Notes under the pieces: generated by a model
The model's database searches: none
What the model was told of the DNA's origin: nothing
The model's input: the letters and a program-made list of their open reading frames with translations, nothing else
Shown here: positions 34,512 through 43,047 of the stretch, piece by piece
Numbering within the stretch: the first letter of the stretch is position 1
Layout of the letters: each line of letters starts with the position of its first letter
From: Deltaproteobacteria bacterium
GTDB taxonomy: Bacteria > Desulfobacterota > Binatia > UBA12015
DNA: 48,902 nt
Assembly: GCA_016874795.1 (NCBI GenBank)
Contig: VGTG01000021.1
Location: 1-48,902, forward strand
Direction of reading: 5' to 3'
Translations under genes and position numbers: made by a program

Positions 34512-36823
34512 CCGATCACCTCCTGCGCCCGTAGCCGGGCGATCTCCTCGGGCGCGAGCGATAGCAGATCGCGAAGAATCTCGTCGGTGTGCTCCCCGAG
34601 GAGCGGCCCCGGCGCCTCGACCGCCCCGGGGCACGCCGACGCGACGAACGGGATTCCGTCGAACCGCTCCCTGCCGCCTTCCGGCGTCGCCACGGTCGCG
34701 AAGTAGCCGCGATGGGCGAGCTGCACGTCGTCCTCGAGGTCGCGTCCGTTCGCGACGAGGCCCGCGGCGACGCCGGCGGCTTGGAGGCGCTCCTCGAGAT
34801 CGGCGGCGCGAAAGCGGCGCGTCCAAGCGGCGATGCGCGCTTCGATCGCCTCGGCGCGCGAGAGACGACCGGCGAGCGTTCGCAGGTCCTCCGCGCCGGC
34901 CCAGGCTTCGCCGTCGGCGACGAGCTCCGCCTTGAGACGCCGCCACGCTTCGTCGTCGAGGACCGCGATCGCGATCCAGCGGTCGTCGTCGATCACACCG
35001 TCCGCTCCGTCCGCTCCGTCCGCTCCGTTCGCTCCGTTCGCTCCGTGTTCGGGCGCGCACGGATAGATCCCGTGCGGCGCCGCCGCGCCCTCCTGCGAAG
35101 CGTTGCCCGGCGGCTCGACCGAGCGTCCGGCGAGGAGGTCGACGACGCGCGGCCCGAGCCACGCGACGAGGTTCTCGAGCTGTCCGAGATCGACGAGCTG
35201 TCCCTCGCCCGTCCGGTCGCGATGGTGCAGCGCCGCGAGCGCCGCGAGCGCGCCGGCCATGCCGCCGACCATGTCCGACCACGAGTAGCCCCACCCTGCC
35301 GGCTCTCCGCCGGGAAGCCGCATCAGGTACGGCAAGCCGGTGAGCGCCTGCAGTGTCGGCCCGTAGCTCACGCGGTCACGCCATGGACCGTCGAGACCGA
35401 AGCCCGTCAAGCGCACCGCGATCGCGTCGGCCCGCCTCTCGCGAAGCGAATTCCAGTCGAGACCGAAGCCGTCCATCACGCGCGCGGAGAAGTTGTCGAT
35501 GACGACGTCGGCCCGCGCGGCGAGCCGGTGCGCGAGCGCGCGCCCGTCCGGTGAGGCGAGGTCGAGCACGAGGCTTTGCTTTCCGCGATTCAGGTTCCCG
35601 GTCAAACCCCCCCGTCGCGTCCCGAAGTCGGCGGCGCGACGGTGCTCGACCTTGAGCACGCGCGCGCCGTGGTCGGCGAGAATGCGCGTCGCGACGGGAC
35701 CGGCGACGACCCAGGTGAAGTCGAGGATCGTGACGCCGTCGAGCGGGCGGCGTAGCGGCGTAGCGCGCGGCGTAGCGAGCGGCGTAGCGGGCGGCGTCGC
35801 GACGACGTTCGTGGGATTCGGCGCAGAGCGAAGCACGGGCTCCCCGCTCCACGCCGGATCCCGACGAACCTCCTCGTCGTGCTCGCCGGGCCGCGGCGCG
35901 AGGCGCCGGAGCCGAAGCGGCGTCGCCGACATGCGAAATGGTGCGCCCGGGAAGACGACGCGATCGCCGTCGATGGTTCGCTCGTCGAGAAAGCCACGTC
36001 CGACGAGCTGCTCGTTCGTCGCGAGATCCTCCGGCCGCCGCACCTCGGTCGCCGGCAGGCGGCGATCGCCCGCGGCCTCGGCGATCTCGCGCGCGGGATG
36101 CTCGGCGCTCCAGCGGTCGATCCGATCGAAGAGCTCTTCCGCGTGCTGTTTCCGCGCTTCGGGATCCTCCCAGCGCGGATCGCGCAGGTCCACTCCGTTC
36201 CCCGTCGATCGGCTCTCCACCCACTCCGCGAGCGTCGTCCAGTCGCCGAGAAGCGAGTGCAGGACGAGCCCGTCGCGCGCCGGTCCGACGCGGAAGGTCC
36301 GGCTCCAGTGGAGCGTGCCGCGGCGACGCTCGATCTCGCCGGTCTGTCGCAGCAGCCCCGTGACGTGCTCGACCGCGCCCGCCGCTGCAGCGGCGACGCT
36401 GACGTCGATCCGGCTGCCGCGTCCCGTCGCGTCACGCACCCGGAGGGCGAGGAGCGTCGCGATGACGCCGAAGAGCGCCGCCGAGGTGTACGCCGCGAGA
36501 CCGAACGGCGCGATCGGCGCCGAGCCCGGATGGCCGTTCACGAACACCATGCCGCCGCGCGCCGCGCAGACGAGGTCCGAGCCGCGCCAGGAAGCGCGCG
36601 GTCCGCTTGCACCGAACGGCGTGATCTCGACGACGATCGTCCGAGGCGACTGCGAGGGAATCCGCATCTCGTCGTCGAGAGCCCGCGCCCCGACGATCAC
36701 GTCGGCGGCGCGCGCGAGCCGGGCCAGCTCCGCCGCTCCCGCCGGCGAGCGGACCACGTCCGCACCGAGGTCGCCGAGCACGCGGCTGCAGAGCGCGCCT
36801 GCGACGTCGGAGAGATCGAGCAC
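34508..36823 (-). CDS. Tandem CaiB/BaiF family III CoA-transferase
   Basis: About 771 aa with two class III CoA-transferase modules. The first (to about 330) has VLDLSDVAGALCSRVLGDLGADVV and TGRGSRIDVSV. A Thr/Pro/Ala linker with ATPx repeats leads to the second: GVTILDFTWVVAGPVATRILADHGARVLKVE, LNRGKQSLVLDLASPDGR, DVVIDNFSARVMDGFGLDW and YSWSDMVGGMAGALAAL. The Asp in SDMVGG should be the catalytic Asp; the equivalent place in the first module reads GLAAYTSA, so that half is probably structural. The start is uncertain: GTG 36823 (GAGGG upstream) or ATG 36949, which shares a CATG with the divergent rdgC start. It is coupled to purM by GTGA. The CoA substrate is unknown. Confidence 0.8.
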   Translation of the reverse strand: MLDLSDVAGALCSRVLGDLGADVVRSPAGAAELARLARAADVIVGARALDDEMRIPSQSPRTIVVEITPFGASGPRASWRGSDLVCAARGGMVFVNGHPGSAPIAPFGLAAYTSAALFGVIATLLALRVRDATGRGSRIDVSVAAAAAGAVEHVTGLLRQTGEIERRRGTLHWSRTFRVGPARDGLVLHSLLGDWTTLAEWVESRSTGNGVDLRDPRWEDPEARKQHAEELFDRIDRWSAEHPAREIAEAAGDRRLPATEVRRPEDLATNEQLVGRGFLDERTIDGDRVVFPGAPFRMSATPLRLRRLAPRPGEHDEEVRRDPAWSGEPVLRSAPNPTNVVATPPATPLATPRATPLRRPLDGVTILDFTWVVAGPVATRILADHGARVLKVEHRRAADFGTRRGGLTGNLNRGKQSLVLDLASPDGRALAHRLAARADVVIDNFSARVMDGFGLDWNSLRERRADAIAVRLTGFGLDGPWRDRVSYGPTLQALTGLPYLMRLPGGEPAGWGYSWSDMVGGMAGALAALAALHHRDRTGEGQLVDLGQLENLVAWLGPRVVDLLAGRSVEPPGNASQEGAAAPHGIYPCAPEHGANGANGADGADGADGVIDDDRWIAIAVLDDEAWRRLKAELVADGEAWAGAEDLRTLAGRLSRAEAIEARIAAWTRRFRAADLEERLQAAGVAAGLVANGRDLEDDVQLAHRGYFATVATPEGGRERFDGIPFVASACPGAVEAPGPLLGEHTDEILRDLLSLAPEEIARLRAQEVIG
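34998..35042. repeat. 9-bp tandem repeat inside the CoA-transferase gene
   Basis: Five copies of CCGTCCGCT/CCGTTCGCT. On the minus strand they encode the in-frame run GANGANGADGADGADG near the C-terminal part of the second module. The unit is three codons long, so copy-number change keeps the frame and would only lengthen a loop. Confidence 0.8.
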
Positions 36824-36947
36824 GCGAAGACCCTCGAGGACCGATTTCGACGAGCCGGGGATGAAGCACGATAACGTACGGAGAAGCTTCGCCGCTCGGA
36901 GGCCGTCTTGCAGTCGCGCGCGAAGAGATGCTACTTCGCGCGCCCTC

Positions 36948-37694
36948 ATGGGATTTCTCTCGGCGAGCTCCTCCATCGTCCGCTTCGACGCCCGCGCTCC
37001 GCGCACGATCGATCGCGAGGCGTTCTGCGAAGCGGTGAATCGGCACGCGTTCCGCGAGGACGACGAGGACGGCCTGCCGCGCCAGGAAGCCTTCGGCTGG
37101 GTCGCGATCCACGACCCGCTCGTGGTCGAGCTCGAGCCGAGCGACATCTTCTTCCAGCAGTACGCCGTGCTCGGCTTCCGCTACGACCGGCGCGTCGCGC
37201 CGGCCAAGCTCGTGCGTCTCGAGACACGTCGCGCCGAAGCGGAGCGGAAGGAGCAGCAAGGGCTCGAGCGGCTCGGTCGCGCGGTCCGTCGCGAAATCAA
37301 AGAAGAGATCGAGGCTCGCTTGCTGCTCCGCGCCTTGCCGAGCCCGCAGCTCTTCGAGTGCGCGTGGGACCTCGAGCGCCACACGGTCTACTTCACCGGC
37401 AAGTCGCGCGCGCCGCGCGAAGCGTTCACGGCTCTGTTCCGCGACACCGCGGGCGTTTCGCCGCTGCCCGTCATTCCGTATCTCGCCGCCGAGCGCGTCG
37501 GGCTCTCCGAAGCGATCGTCGAGGCGGTTCGCGGGGTCGAGCCGAGCGTCCTCGCCTCGCGGCGCGACGAAGAGCCACGCGTTGCGGCGGCAGCGGCGGG
37601 CGCGTCTGCCGGCGGCGCTGGCGGAGCTGCCGCAGGAGCCGTCTCAGGAGCCGTCTCAGAAGCCGCCGACGCGGCCGGGAGCGATCTCGCGTGA
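36948..37694 (+). CDS. rdgC: RdgC-like recombination-associated protein
   Basis: A 248-aa protein of the RdgC family, ring-forming DNA-binding proteins that restrain RecA. Matching blocks are MGFLSASSSIVRF at the start, EAFGWVAIHDPL, YAVLGFRYDRRVAPAKLVR and GRAVRREIKEEIEARLLLRALPSPQLFECAWDLE, then VYFTGKSRAPREAFTALFRDT. It is somewhat shorter than the gammaproteobacterial protein (about 300 aa) and ends in a low-complexity Ala/Gly tail (about 210-245). The ATG is clear by alignment. Its stop overlaps the GTG of the next gene (GTGA), and the pair is likely one functional unit. It diverges from the CoA-transferase gene. Confidence 0.75.
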   Translation: MGFLSASSSIVRFDARAPRTIDREAFCEAVNRHAFREDDEDGLPRQEAFGWVAIHDPLVVELEPSDIFFQQYAVLGFRYDRRVAPAKLVRLETRRAEAERKEQQGLERLGRAVRREIKEEIEARLLLRALPSPQLFECAWDLERHTVYFTGKSRAPREAFTALFRDTAGVSPLPVIPYLAAERVGLSEAIVEAVRGVEPSVLASRRDEEPRVAAAAAGASAGGAGGAAAGAVSGAVSEAADAAGSDLA

Positions 37695-38239
37695 AGGAGG
37701 ACTTCCTCAGCGTCGTCGAGTCGAAGCGCTTCCTCGGCCGCGAGTTCCTGACCTGGCTCGTGTTCCGCGTCGAAGAGGACGGCGGCAAGATGGTCCTCGG
37801 CAACGACGTCGTCGAGCTCGCCCTCGGCGACCGCGTGGTCCTGCAGGAGCCGGGCGAGCAGCAGGCGCGGCTCACCCTGTTCGATCAAGGAGACATGTCG
37901 CCCGAGCTCGGCGCCGGGCTTCGCCGCGGCAAGCTGATCGATCGCGCGCGGATCGCGGTGATCCGCGGCGAGCGGCGCTGGGAGCTGAGCCTCGACGGCG
38001 GACTCCTCACCTACGATTCGCTCCGCTGCCCGAAGCTCGGCGAGCGGGATGCGAATCTGAGCGACGATCCGCGCGCGCTCTTCGAGAACGACCTCTTCCT
38101 GCGACTCGCCGACGTCGAGGAAGTCGTCGGCTTCCTCGACCGCCTGTTCGCGAGCTTCTGCCAGCTGCGCGCTTCGCCGCGGTGGGCCGAGGAGACCCTG
38201 CCGGCGCTGCGCACGTGGGTCGCAGGCCTCGGCTCCTGA
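37691..38239 (+). CDS. Conserved partner of RdgC, unknown
   Basis: A 182-aa protein that starts at GTG 37691, overlapping the rdgC stop. It opens VKEDFLSVVESKRFLGREFLTWLVFRVEED, a block that in some other bacteria occurs in the C-terminal part of RdgC-like proteins. The two genes may therefore be a split RdgC or two subunits of one DNA-binding ring. That is inference from recalled similarity. The middle has VELALGDRVVLQEPGEQQARLTLF; the end is helical (DVEEVVGFLDRLFASFCQLR). There is no signal peptide or membrane segment. It converges with a TetR remnant. Confidence 0.65.
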   Translation: MKEDFLSVVESKRFLGREFLTWLVFRVEEDGGKMVLGNDVVELALGDRVVLQEPGEQQARLTLFDQGDMSPELGAGLRRGKLIDRARIAVIRGERRWELSLDGGLLTYDSLRCPKLGERDANLSDDPRALFENDLFLRLADVEEVVGFLDRLFASFCQLRASPRWAEETLPALRTWVAGLGS

Positions 38240-38255
38240 GCGGCCGCTCTCCGCG

Positions 38256-38723
38256 TCAGGCCGACTTCGCTCTTCGTCGTGCGGGCGGCTTCGCGCGTGG
38301 CGCGACCGCGGCTCGTGGCTCGTCCAGCGCTGCCCGCAAGAGAGCGCGTGCGGCCCACAGCAGGACCTCCTGCGCCTCCTCGTCCTCGAGGCGGCACACG
38401 TCCTTCAGGATCACCATCGCGTCGGTGCCGATGGTCAGCGCGATCGCGGCCTGCATCCGTCGCCACTGCTTCGCCGTCCTTCCAGCGCGCGCGGGCTCGA
38501 GAACGCGCTCGAGCCAGCGCATGCGACGCCCCTCGCGTACGGGCGGCGCCTGCACGCCGGCGGCGCGGCTCGCGAACCAGGTGTCGAGGTACACCTTCAG
38601 CGCCATGCGGAGCTGCGCTTCGTCGGCGAAGGTGATCGCGTTGAGCTTCGAGAGGAAGCGCATCAGGCGCTCCTCGGCGTCTTCCCCTTCGATCGTACGG
38701 ACGATCTCCTCGATGGGCGCGTA
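38256..38723 (-). pseudogene. TetR-family regulator remnant lacking its HTH
   Basis: The frame encodes about 155 residues that look like the ligand-binding half of a TetR regulator: EEIVRTIEGEDAEERLMRFLSKLNAITFADEAQLRMALKVYLDTWF, then GRRMRWLERVLEPAR and a C-terminal helix pair. The N-terminal helix-turn-helix is missing. Upstream of about 38723 the same frame is only antisense to the ABC-F gene, and there is no start codon near the boundary; the first ATG is well inside the domain. I read it as a 5'-truncated gene. A short ORF starting inside could still be translated. Confidence 0.55.
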
Positions 38724-38771
38724 GGGGGTCCGTTGCGGCTCCCGGGCGGATTCGCTTCGCCTCTTGGCGGC

Positions 38772-40619
38772 ATGTCGCTCCTTCTCAGCTGCCAGGCGGT
38801 CACCAAGGCCTACGGCTCGGCGCCGCTGTTCACCGACCTCTCCTTCGGGCTCTTCGAGGGCGGGCGCGTCGGCCTCGTCGGGCCGAACGGGAGCGGGAAG
38901 TCGACGCTGCTGAAGATCCTCGCCGGGATCGAGCCGCCCGACCGGGGGACGGTCTCGCTCCGCCGTCAGGTGAAGCTCGGCTACGTGCCGCAGCAAGTCG
39001 AGTTCCCCGAGGGCCGGACGATCGAGGACGTCATGACGGAGGCGCTCGCCGTGGAGTCGCTCGACGAGAGCGAGCACCACACGCGGCTCCAGATCACGCT
39101 CGGCAAGATGGGCTTCGAGGATCCCGCCGCGCCCGCGAGCCGCCTCTCCGGCGGGTGGCGCAAGCGTCTCGCGATCGCCTGCGCGCTCGTGCGCCAGCCG
39201 GATCTCTTGCTCCTCGACGAGCCGACGAACCACCTCGACCTGGAAGGGATCCTTTGGCTCGAGCGGCTCCTTCGGGCGGAGACGTTCGCCTGGCTCACGG
39301 TGAGCCACGACCGCGCGTTCCTCTCCTCGGTCGCGAACCGCGTGTTGGAGCTGAATCGACGTCATCCGGACGGTCTTCTCGACTCGGAGGGAAGCTACTC
39401 CGACTTCCTCGTGCGAAAGGCGGATCTCCTCGAAGCCTTCGAGCGCCGCGAAGAGACACTAGCGAACCGCGTGCGGCGCGAGATCGAATGGCTGCGACGC
39501 GGACCGAAGGCGCGCACGACGAAGGCCAAGGCTCGGATCGACGAGGCGGAGCGGCTCCAGTCCGAGCTCGCCGACGTGCGCGGGCGCTCCGTCGAACGAA
39601 CGGCGCGGATCGACTTCTCCGCTTCGAACCGCCGCACGCGGCGGCTGCTCGTCGCCGAGGGAATCGACAAGCGCTTCGGCGAGCGCACGATCCTCTCGTC
39701 TCTCGACTTGACGCTCGCTCCGGGGATGCGTCTCGGACTTCTGGGGCCGAACGGGAGCGGCAAGTCGACGCTGCTGCGGCTCCTCGCGGGCGAGATCGAG
39801 CCGGACGCCGGGTGGATCGAGCGCGCCGACGACCTGCGGGTGGTCTACTTCGACCAGGACCGCGAGCAGCTCGATGGGTCGGTCACGCTCCGTCGCACGT
39901 TCGCACCGGACGGGGACCAGGTCGTCTATCGCGACCGCCCGATCCACGTTGCGGGCTGGGCGAAGCGCTTCCTCTTCGAGAGCCAGCAGCTCGAGATGCC
40001 GGTCGGCCGGATGTCGGGCGGCGAGCGGGCTCGCGTGCTGATCGCGCGCCTGATGCTGCGGCCGGCGGACCTCCTGATCCTCGACGAGCCGACGAACGAT
40101 CTCGATCTCGACACGCTGGAAGCTCTCGAGGAAAGCCTGCTCGAGTTCCCCGGAGCGCTCGTTCTCGTGACGCACGACCGTTTCCTCTTCGACCGCGTGT
40201 CGACGAGCGTCCTGGCGCTCGATGGACGCGGCGGCGCCGAGCGCTTCGCCGACTACGCGCAATGGGACGCCGAGTGCGCGCGGCGCTCGTCTGCCGAGGG
40301 ATCGGCGCGCGACGCTTCGAGGACCGCTTCGCCGTCTGCCTCGACGCGCGCTTCGACGCGCGCGAGGCCCGCCGAGGCCGGCGCCCGGCGTCTCTCCTAC
40401 ATGGAGCAGCGCGAGTGGGATCAGATGGAGGAGAAGATCCTCACCGCGGAAGCGGAGCTGGAGGCATGCGCGGCGAGCGCTGCCGATCCGGACGTCGCGA
40501 GCCGCGCGGACGTCGTGGCGGAACGGTATCGCGAGCTCGAGGCCGCGCAGCAGCGCGTCGAGGCGCTGTACGCGCGGTGGGCCGAGCTCGAGGAGAAGGG
40601 CGGCGCGTCCCGGCGGTAA
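38772..40619 (+). CDS. uup: ABC-F ATPase, Uup type
   Basis: A 615-aa soluble protein with two ABC ATPase domains and no membrane part. Domain 1 has GPNGSGKST, the signature LSGGWRKRLAIA and LLLDEPTNHLDLEG. The linker is the charged helical pair typical of ABC-F proteins (FERREETLANRVRREIEWLRRGPKARTTKAKARIDEAERL). Domain 2 has GPNGSGKST, MSGGERARVLIARL and LILDEPTNDLDLD. A C-terminal coiled-coil extension (about 535-615: YMEQREWDQMEEKILTAEAEL) after a Ser/Ala/Arg-rich linker is the Uup hallmark and binds DNA in E. coli. The start at 38772 (MSLLLSCQAV) is preferred over 38733. ABC-F proteins act on the ribosome; Uup also affects transposon excision and replication intermediates. Confidence 0.9.
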   Translation: MSLLLSCQAVTKAYGSAPLFTDLSFGLFEGGRVGLVGPNGSGKSTLLKILAGIEPPDRGTVSLRRQVKLGYVPQQVEFPEGRTIEDVMTEALAVESLDESEHHTRLQITLGKMGFEDPAAPASRLSGGWRKRLAIACALVRQPDLLLLDEPTNHLDLEGILWLERLLRAETFAWLTVSHDRAFLSSVANRVLELNRRHPDGLLDSEGSYSDFLVRKADLLEAFERREETLANRVRREIEWLRRGPKARTTKAKARIDEAERLQSELADVRGRSVERTARIDFSASNRRTRRLLVAEGIDKRFGERTILSSLDLTLAPGMRLGLLGPNGSGKSTLLRLLAGEIEPDAGWIERADDLRVVYFDQDREQLDGSVTLRRTFAPDGDQVVYRDRPIHVAGWAKRFLFESQQLEMPVGRMSGGERARVLIARLMLRPADLLILDEPTNDLDLDTLEALEESLLEFPGALVLVTHDRFLFDRVSTSVLALDGRGGAERFADYAQWDAECARRSSAEGSARDASRTASPSASTRASTRARPAEAGARRLSYMEQREWDQMEEKILTAEAELEACAASAADPDVASRADVVAERYRELEAAQQRVEALYARWAELEEKGGASRR

Positions 40620-40635
40620 GGCGCTCTCGCGCCTT
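40618..40635 (+). terminator. Hairpin on the stop codon of uup
   Basis: AAGGCGC (40618-40624) and GCGCCTT (40629-40635) pair around TCTC, starting inside the TAA stop (40617-40619). There is no following T-run, so termination by it alone is uncertain. Confidence 0.4.
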
Positions 40636-40646
40636 CGGCGCTCCCG

Positions 40647-40676
40647 TTGACGACGGCGTCGTCGAACGTCGAGAAT
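40647..40676 (+). promoter_or_regulatory. Candidate promoter with embedded inverted repeat
   Basis: TTGACG (40647-40652), an 18-nt spacer and GAGAAT (40671-40676), 7 nt before the ATG of the amidohydrolase. GACGAC-GGC-GTCGTC (40649-40663) overlaps the -35 box like an operator. No ribosome site is visible. Confidence 0.4.
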
Positions 40677-40683
40677 CGCCGCC

Positions 40684-41832
40684 ATGTCGTACGAAGTCGT
40701 CCGCTTCCCGTTCGACGGCACGATCGACGCCGACGGACACGTCCTCGAGCCCGCGACCCTCTGGGAGGAGTACCTCGAGGAGCGCTACCGCCCGCGCGCG
40801 ATCCGGATCCGCACGGACGACGACGGGTTCGAGTACCTCGAGGTCGACGGCAATCCGGCGACGCGCACGCAGCGCGGCTCGCTCGGGATGCTCGGCGCGA
40901 TGGGCGAGGACACCGCGAGGCTCAGCGCGGACCGGAAATACATGGACCACATGCCGTTCGGCGGCGGCGACCCGACCGAGCGCATGCAGCTCGCGCAGCA
41001 GGAGAACCTCGAGAAGGTGCTGCTCTATCCGACGCTCGGGCTCCTGTGGGAGTGCGAGGTCAGCGATCCGGAGATCACGCTCGCGTACCTGCGCGCGTAC
41101 AACCGCTGGATCGCCGAGTTCTGTCGCGACTCCCGCGGTCGGCTCGTTCCGGTCGCGCAGCTCTCCCTTCTCGACGTCGAAGGCTCCGCGGCGGAGCTGC
41201 GGCGCGCCGTTCGCGACGGCTGCCGCGGCGGGTTCCTCGCGCCGTTCAATCACGACCGGAAGGCGCACGGCCATCCCGACCACGACGTGCTCTACCGGAC
41301 CGCGTGCGAGCTCGACGTCCCGATCGCGATCCATCCGACGATCGAGCCGCGCTGGGCGATCCCGATCCGCTTCCGCCGTCTCGGCATCGCGAGCGAGTTC
41401 TTCTACAACAACATGCTGCGTCAGGGGGCGCAGCAGGCGTTCCTCTCGTTCTTCGCGCTGGGGACGCTCGAGCGCTTCCCGGAGCTGCGGCTCGGCGTGC
41501 TCGAGTCCGGCTCGGGCTGGGTCGGCTCGTTCCTCGATCGCGCGGACGCGCTCTTCTCGACGAGCTTGAAGCACACGACGTCGCTCTCGCGCCCGCCCTC
41601 GGAGTACTTCCGCCGGCAGTGCTTCGTCTCCGGCGACCCGGACGAGACGGCGGCGCCGCTGATCATCGACCACGTCGGCGCGGAGTGCTTCCTCTGGGCG
41701 ACGGACTACCCGCATCCGGACCATCCCTCGACGTGGGTCCCTGCGCTCGAGCGCTTCGTCTCGACGCTCTCGCCGGAGAGCCGGGCCGCGGTCCTCGGCG
41801 GCAACGTCAGGCGGATCTACGGCCTGGATTGA
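40684..41832 (+). CDS. Amidohydrolase_2 family metal-dependent hydrolase
   Basis: A 382-aa TIM-barrel hydrolase of the amidohydrolase-related (ACMSD-like) family. The first metal motif is TIDADGHVLEPATLWEEYL; the barrel continues with VPIAIHPTIEPRW (metal His) and LGVLESGSGWVG, and ends with FLWATDYPHPDHPSTW, the Asp-His pair near the C-terminus. GNVRRIYGLD is the usual family ending. Members decarboxylate or hydrolyse ring and acid intermediates; the substrate is unknown. A paralogue occurs at 47,463 next to a MaoC hydratase. The start ATG at 40684 lacks a Shine-Dalgarno but has a promoter-like sequence immediately upstream. Confidence 0.88.
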   Translation: MSYEVVRFPFDGTIDADGHVLEPATLWEEYLEERYRPRAIRIRTDDDGFEYLEVDGNPATRTQRGSLGMLGAMGEDTARLSADRKYMDHMPFGGGDPTERMQLAQQENLEKVLLYPTLGLLWECEVSDPEITLAYLRAYNRWIAEFCRDSRGRLVPVAQLSLLDVEGSAAELRRAVRDGCRGGFLAPFNHDRKAHGHPDHDVLYRTACELDVPIAIHPTIEPRWAIPIRFRRLGIASEFFYNNMLRQGAQQAFLSFFALGTLERFPELRLGVLESGSGWVGSFLDRADALFSTSLKHTTSLSRPPSEYFRRQCFVSGDPDETAAPLIIDHVGAECFLWATDYPHPDHPSTWVPALERFVSTLSPESRAAVLGGNVRRIYGLD

Positions 41833-41874
41833 CGGTCTTCCCAGGGCCGCGCCTTCGGTGATAGGAGCGGAGCG

Positions 41875-43029
41875 TTGAGCCGGCCTGCACAGCGCGCATC
41901 GGGCGCAACGCTCGCGGCGCTCGCGGCGCTCGCGGCGCTCTCCTTCCGCGCGGCGCTCGTCGTCGTCGCTGCTTCGTGCGGCGGCGGATCGTCGGCGAGC
42001 AGCGCCGCGTTCTCGAGCGCGTCGGTCGAACGCGAATCCGGTGGTGCGCTCTCGATCTCGTGGAGCGCCCGTCCCGACGTCGGGCGGATCACCGTCTACG
42101 CGGGAATGGATCCGCAGGCGATCGATCGGAGCAACGCGCTCGCGAGCGGCGCTGCCGCGGACACGGTCCGGATCGAGGGCCTCGACCCGCTCCGGCGCCA
42201 CTACTTCGCGCTCGTCGGTGACGACGGGGAGATCGTCGTCGCGGAGCGTCGCGTTCCGCTCGAAGGCGCCGTCAACTTCCGCGACATCGGCGGCCATGCG
42301 ACCCGCGAGGGGCGGCGCGTGCGCTGGGGACGCGTCTTCCGGTCCGATGAGCTGAATCGCTTGACGGCGGATGATCTGACCGCGTTCTCGAACCTCGGGC
42401 TGAAGGTGCTCTGCGACTTCCGCTCGCCGAGCGAGTACGGGCGCAACCCGGACCTCCTCCCCTCCACCGGCGCTCCCGAGGTTCTCCACTTCCCGATCTT
42501 CGACCCCGACAACGACATCGAGGCGATGATCACGACTGCGATCACGACGGGCGACCACGAAGCGCAGGATCGCCTTCTCGGCGACGGCCGCAACGAGCAG
42601 CTCCTCGTCGACGGCGGGAGAACGCTCGTCACCGACGCGACCGAGCAGGTCGCCGGCTGCATTCGCCGGCTCGCGGATCCGGCTTCACTGCCGACGCTCA
42701 CGCACTGCACCGCAGGGAAGGACCGCACCGGCTTCACGACCGCCGTCGTTCTCCTCGCCCTCGGCGTTCCCGAGGAGACGGTGATGGAGGACTACCTCCT
42801 CTCGAACGTGTACCGCGCCGAGCGGAACGATCAGACGATCGCTTCGCTGCGCCCGCTGATGCGCGACTCCGAGCTGCTGCGTCCCGTCCTCGAGGTGCGG
42901 CCGGAGTATCTGCAGGCGTCGTTCGACACGATCGCGGAGCGCTACGGATCGATCGACGCCTACCTGCGTGACGGGCTGGGTCTCGACCGCACGACGGTGC
43001 ACTCCCTTCGCGAGAACCTGCTCGACTGA
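41875..43029 (+). CDS. FN3-like + tyrosine phosphatase (Y_phosphatase3) lipoprotein
   Basis: A 384-aa exported phosphatase. After a long hydrophobic signal and lipobox (VVAASC, Cys35) comes a Gly/Ser stretch. A fibronectin-III-like domain follows at about 48-128 (GALSISWSARPDVGRITVYAG ... YFALVGDDG). The phosphatase domain begins at VNFRDIGGHA, with WGRVFRSDELNRLT, and has the P-loop HCTAGKDRTG at 277-286 (Cys278 nucleophile, Arg284). This is the Y_phosphatase3 group, dual-specificity or phosphoinositide phosphatases. The TTG start at 41875 has GGAG 3 nt upstream of it. Three 9-bp repeats encode LAALAALAAL in the signal's hydrophobic core. It converges with the ViaA-like gene. Confidence 0.88.
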   Translation: MSRPAQRASGATLAALAALAALSFRAALVVVAASCGGGSSASSAAFSSASVERESGGALSISWSARPDVGRITVYAGMDPQAIDRSNALASGAAADTVRIEGLDPLRRHYFALVGDDGEIVVAERRVPLEGAVNFRDIGGHATREGRRVRWGRVFRSDELNRLTADDLTAFSNLGLKVLCDFRSPSEYGRNPDLLPSTGAPEVLHFPIFDPDNDIEAMITTAITTGDHEAQDRLLGDGRNEQLLVDGGRTLVTDATEQVAGCIRRLADPASLPTLTHCTAGKDRTGFTTAVVLLALGVPEETVMEDYLLSNVYRAERNDQTIASLRPLMRDSELLRPVLEVRPEYLQASFDTIAERYGSIDAYLRDGLGLDRTTVHSLRENLLD

Positions 43030-43047
43030 CACTCGGCGGCCCGAAGG

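Noticed and set aside
34998-35042. Tandem 9-mers as a CRISPR or regulatory array
   Set aside because: Units are contiguous, in frame and encode a Gly-Ala-Asp/Asn loop; there are no spacers.
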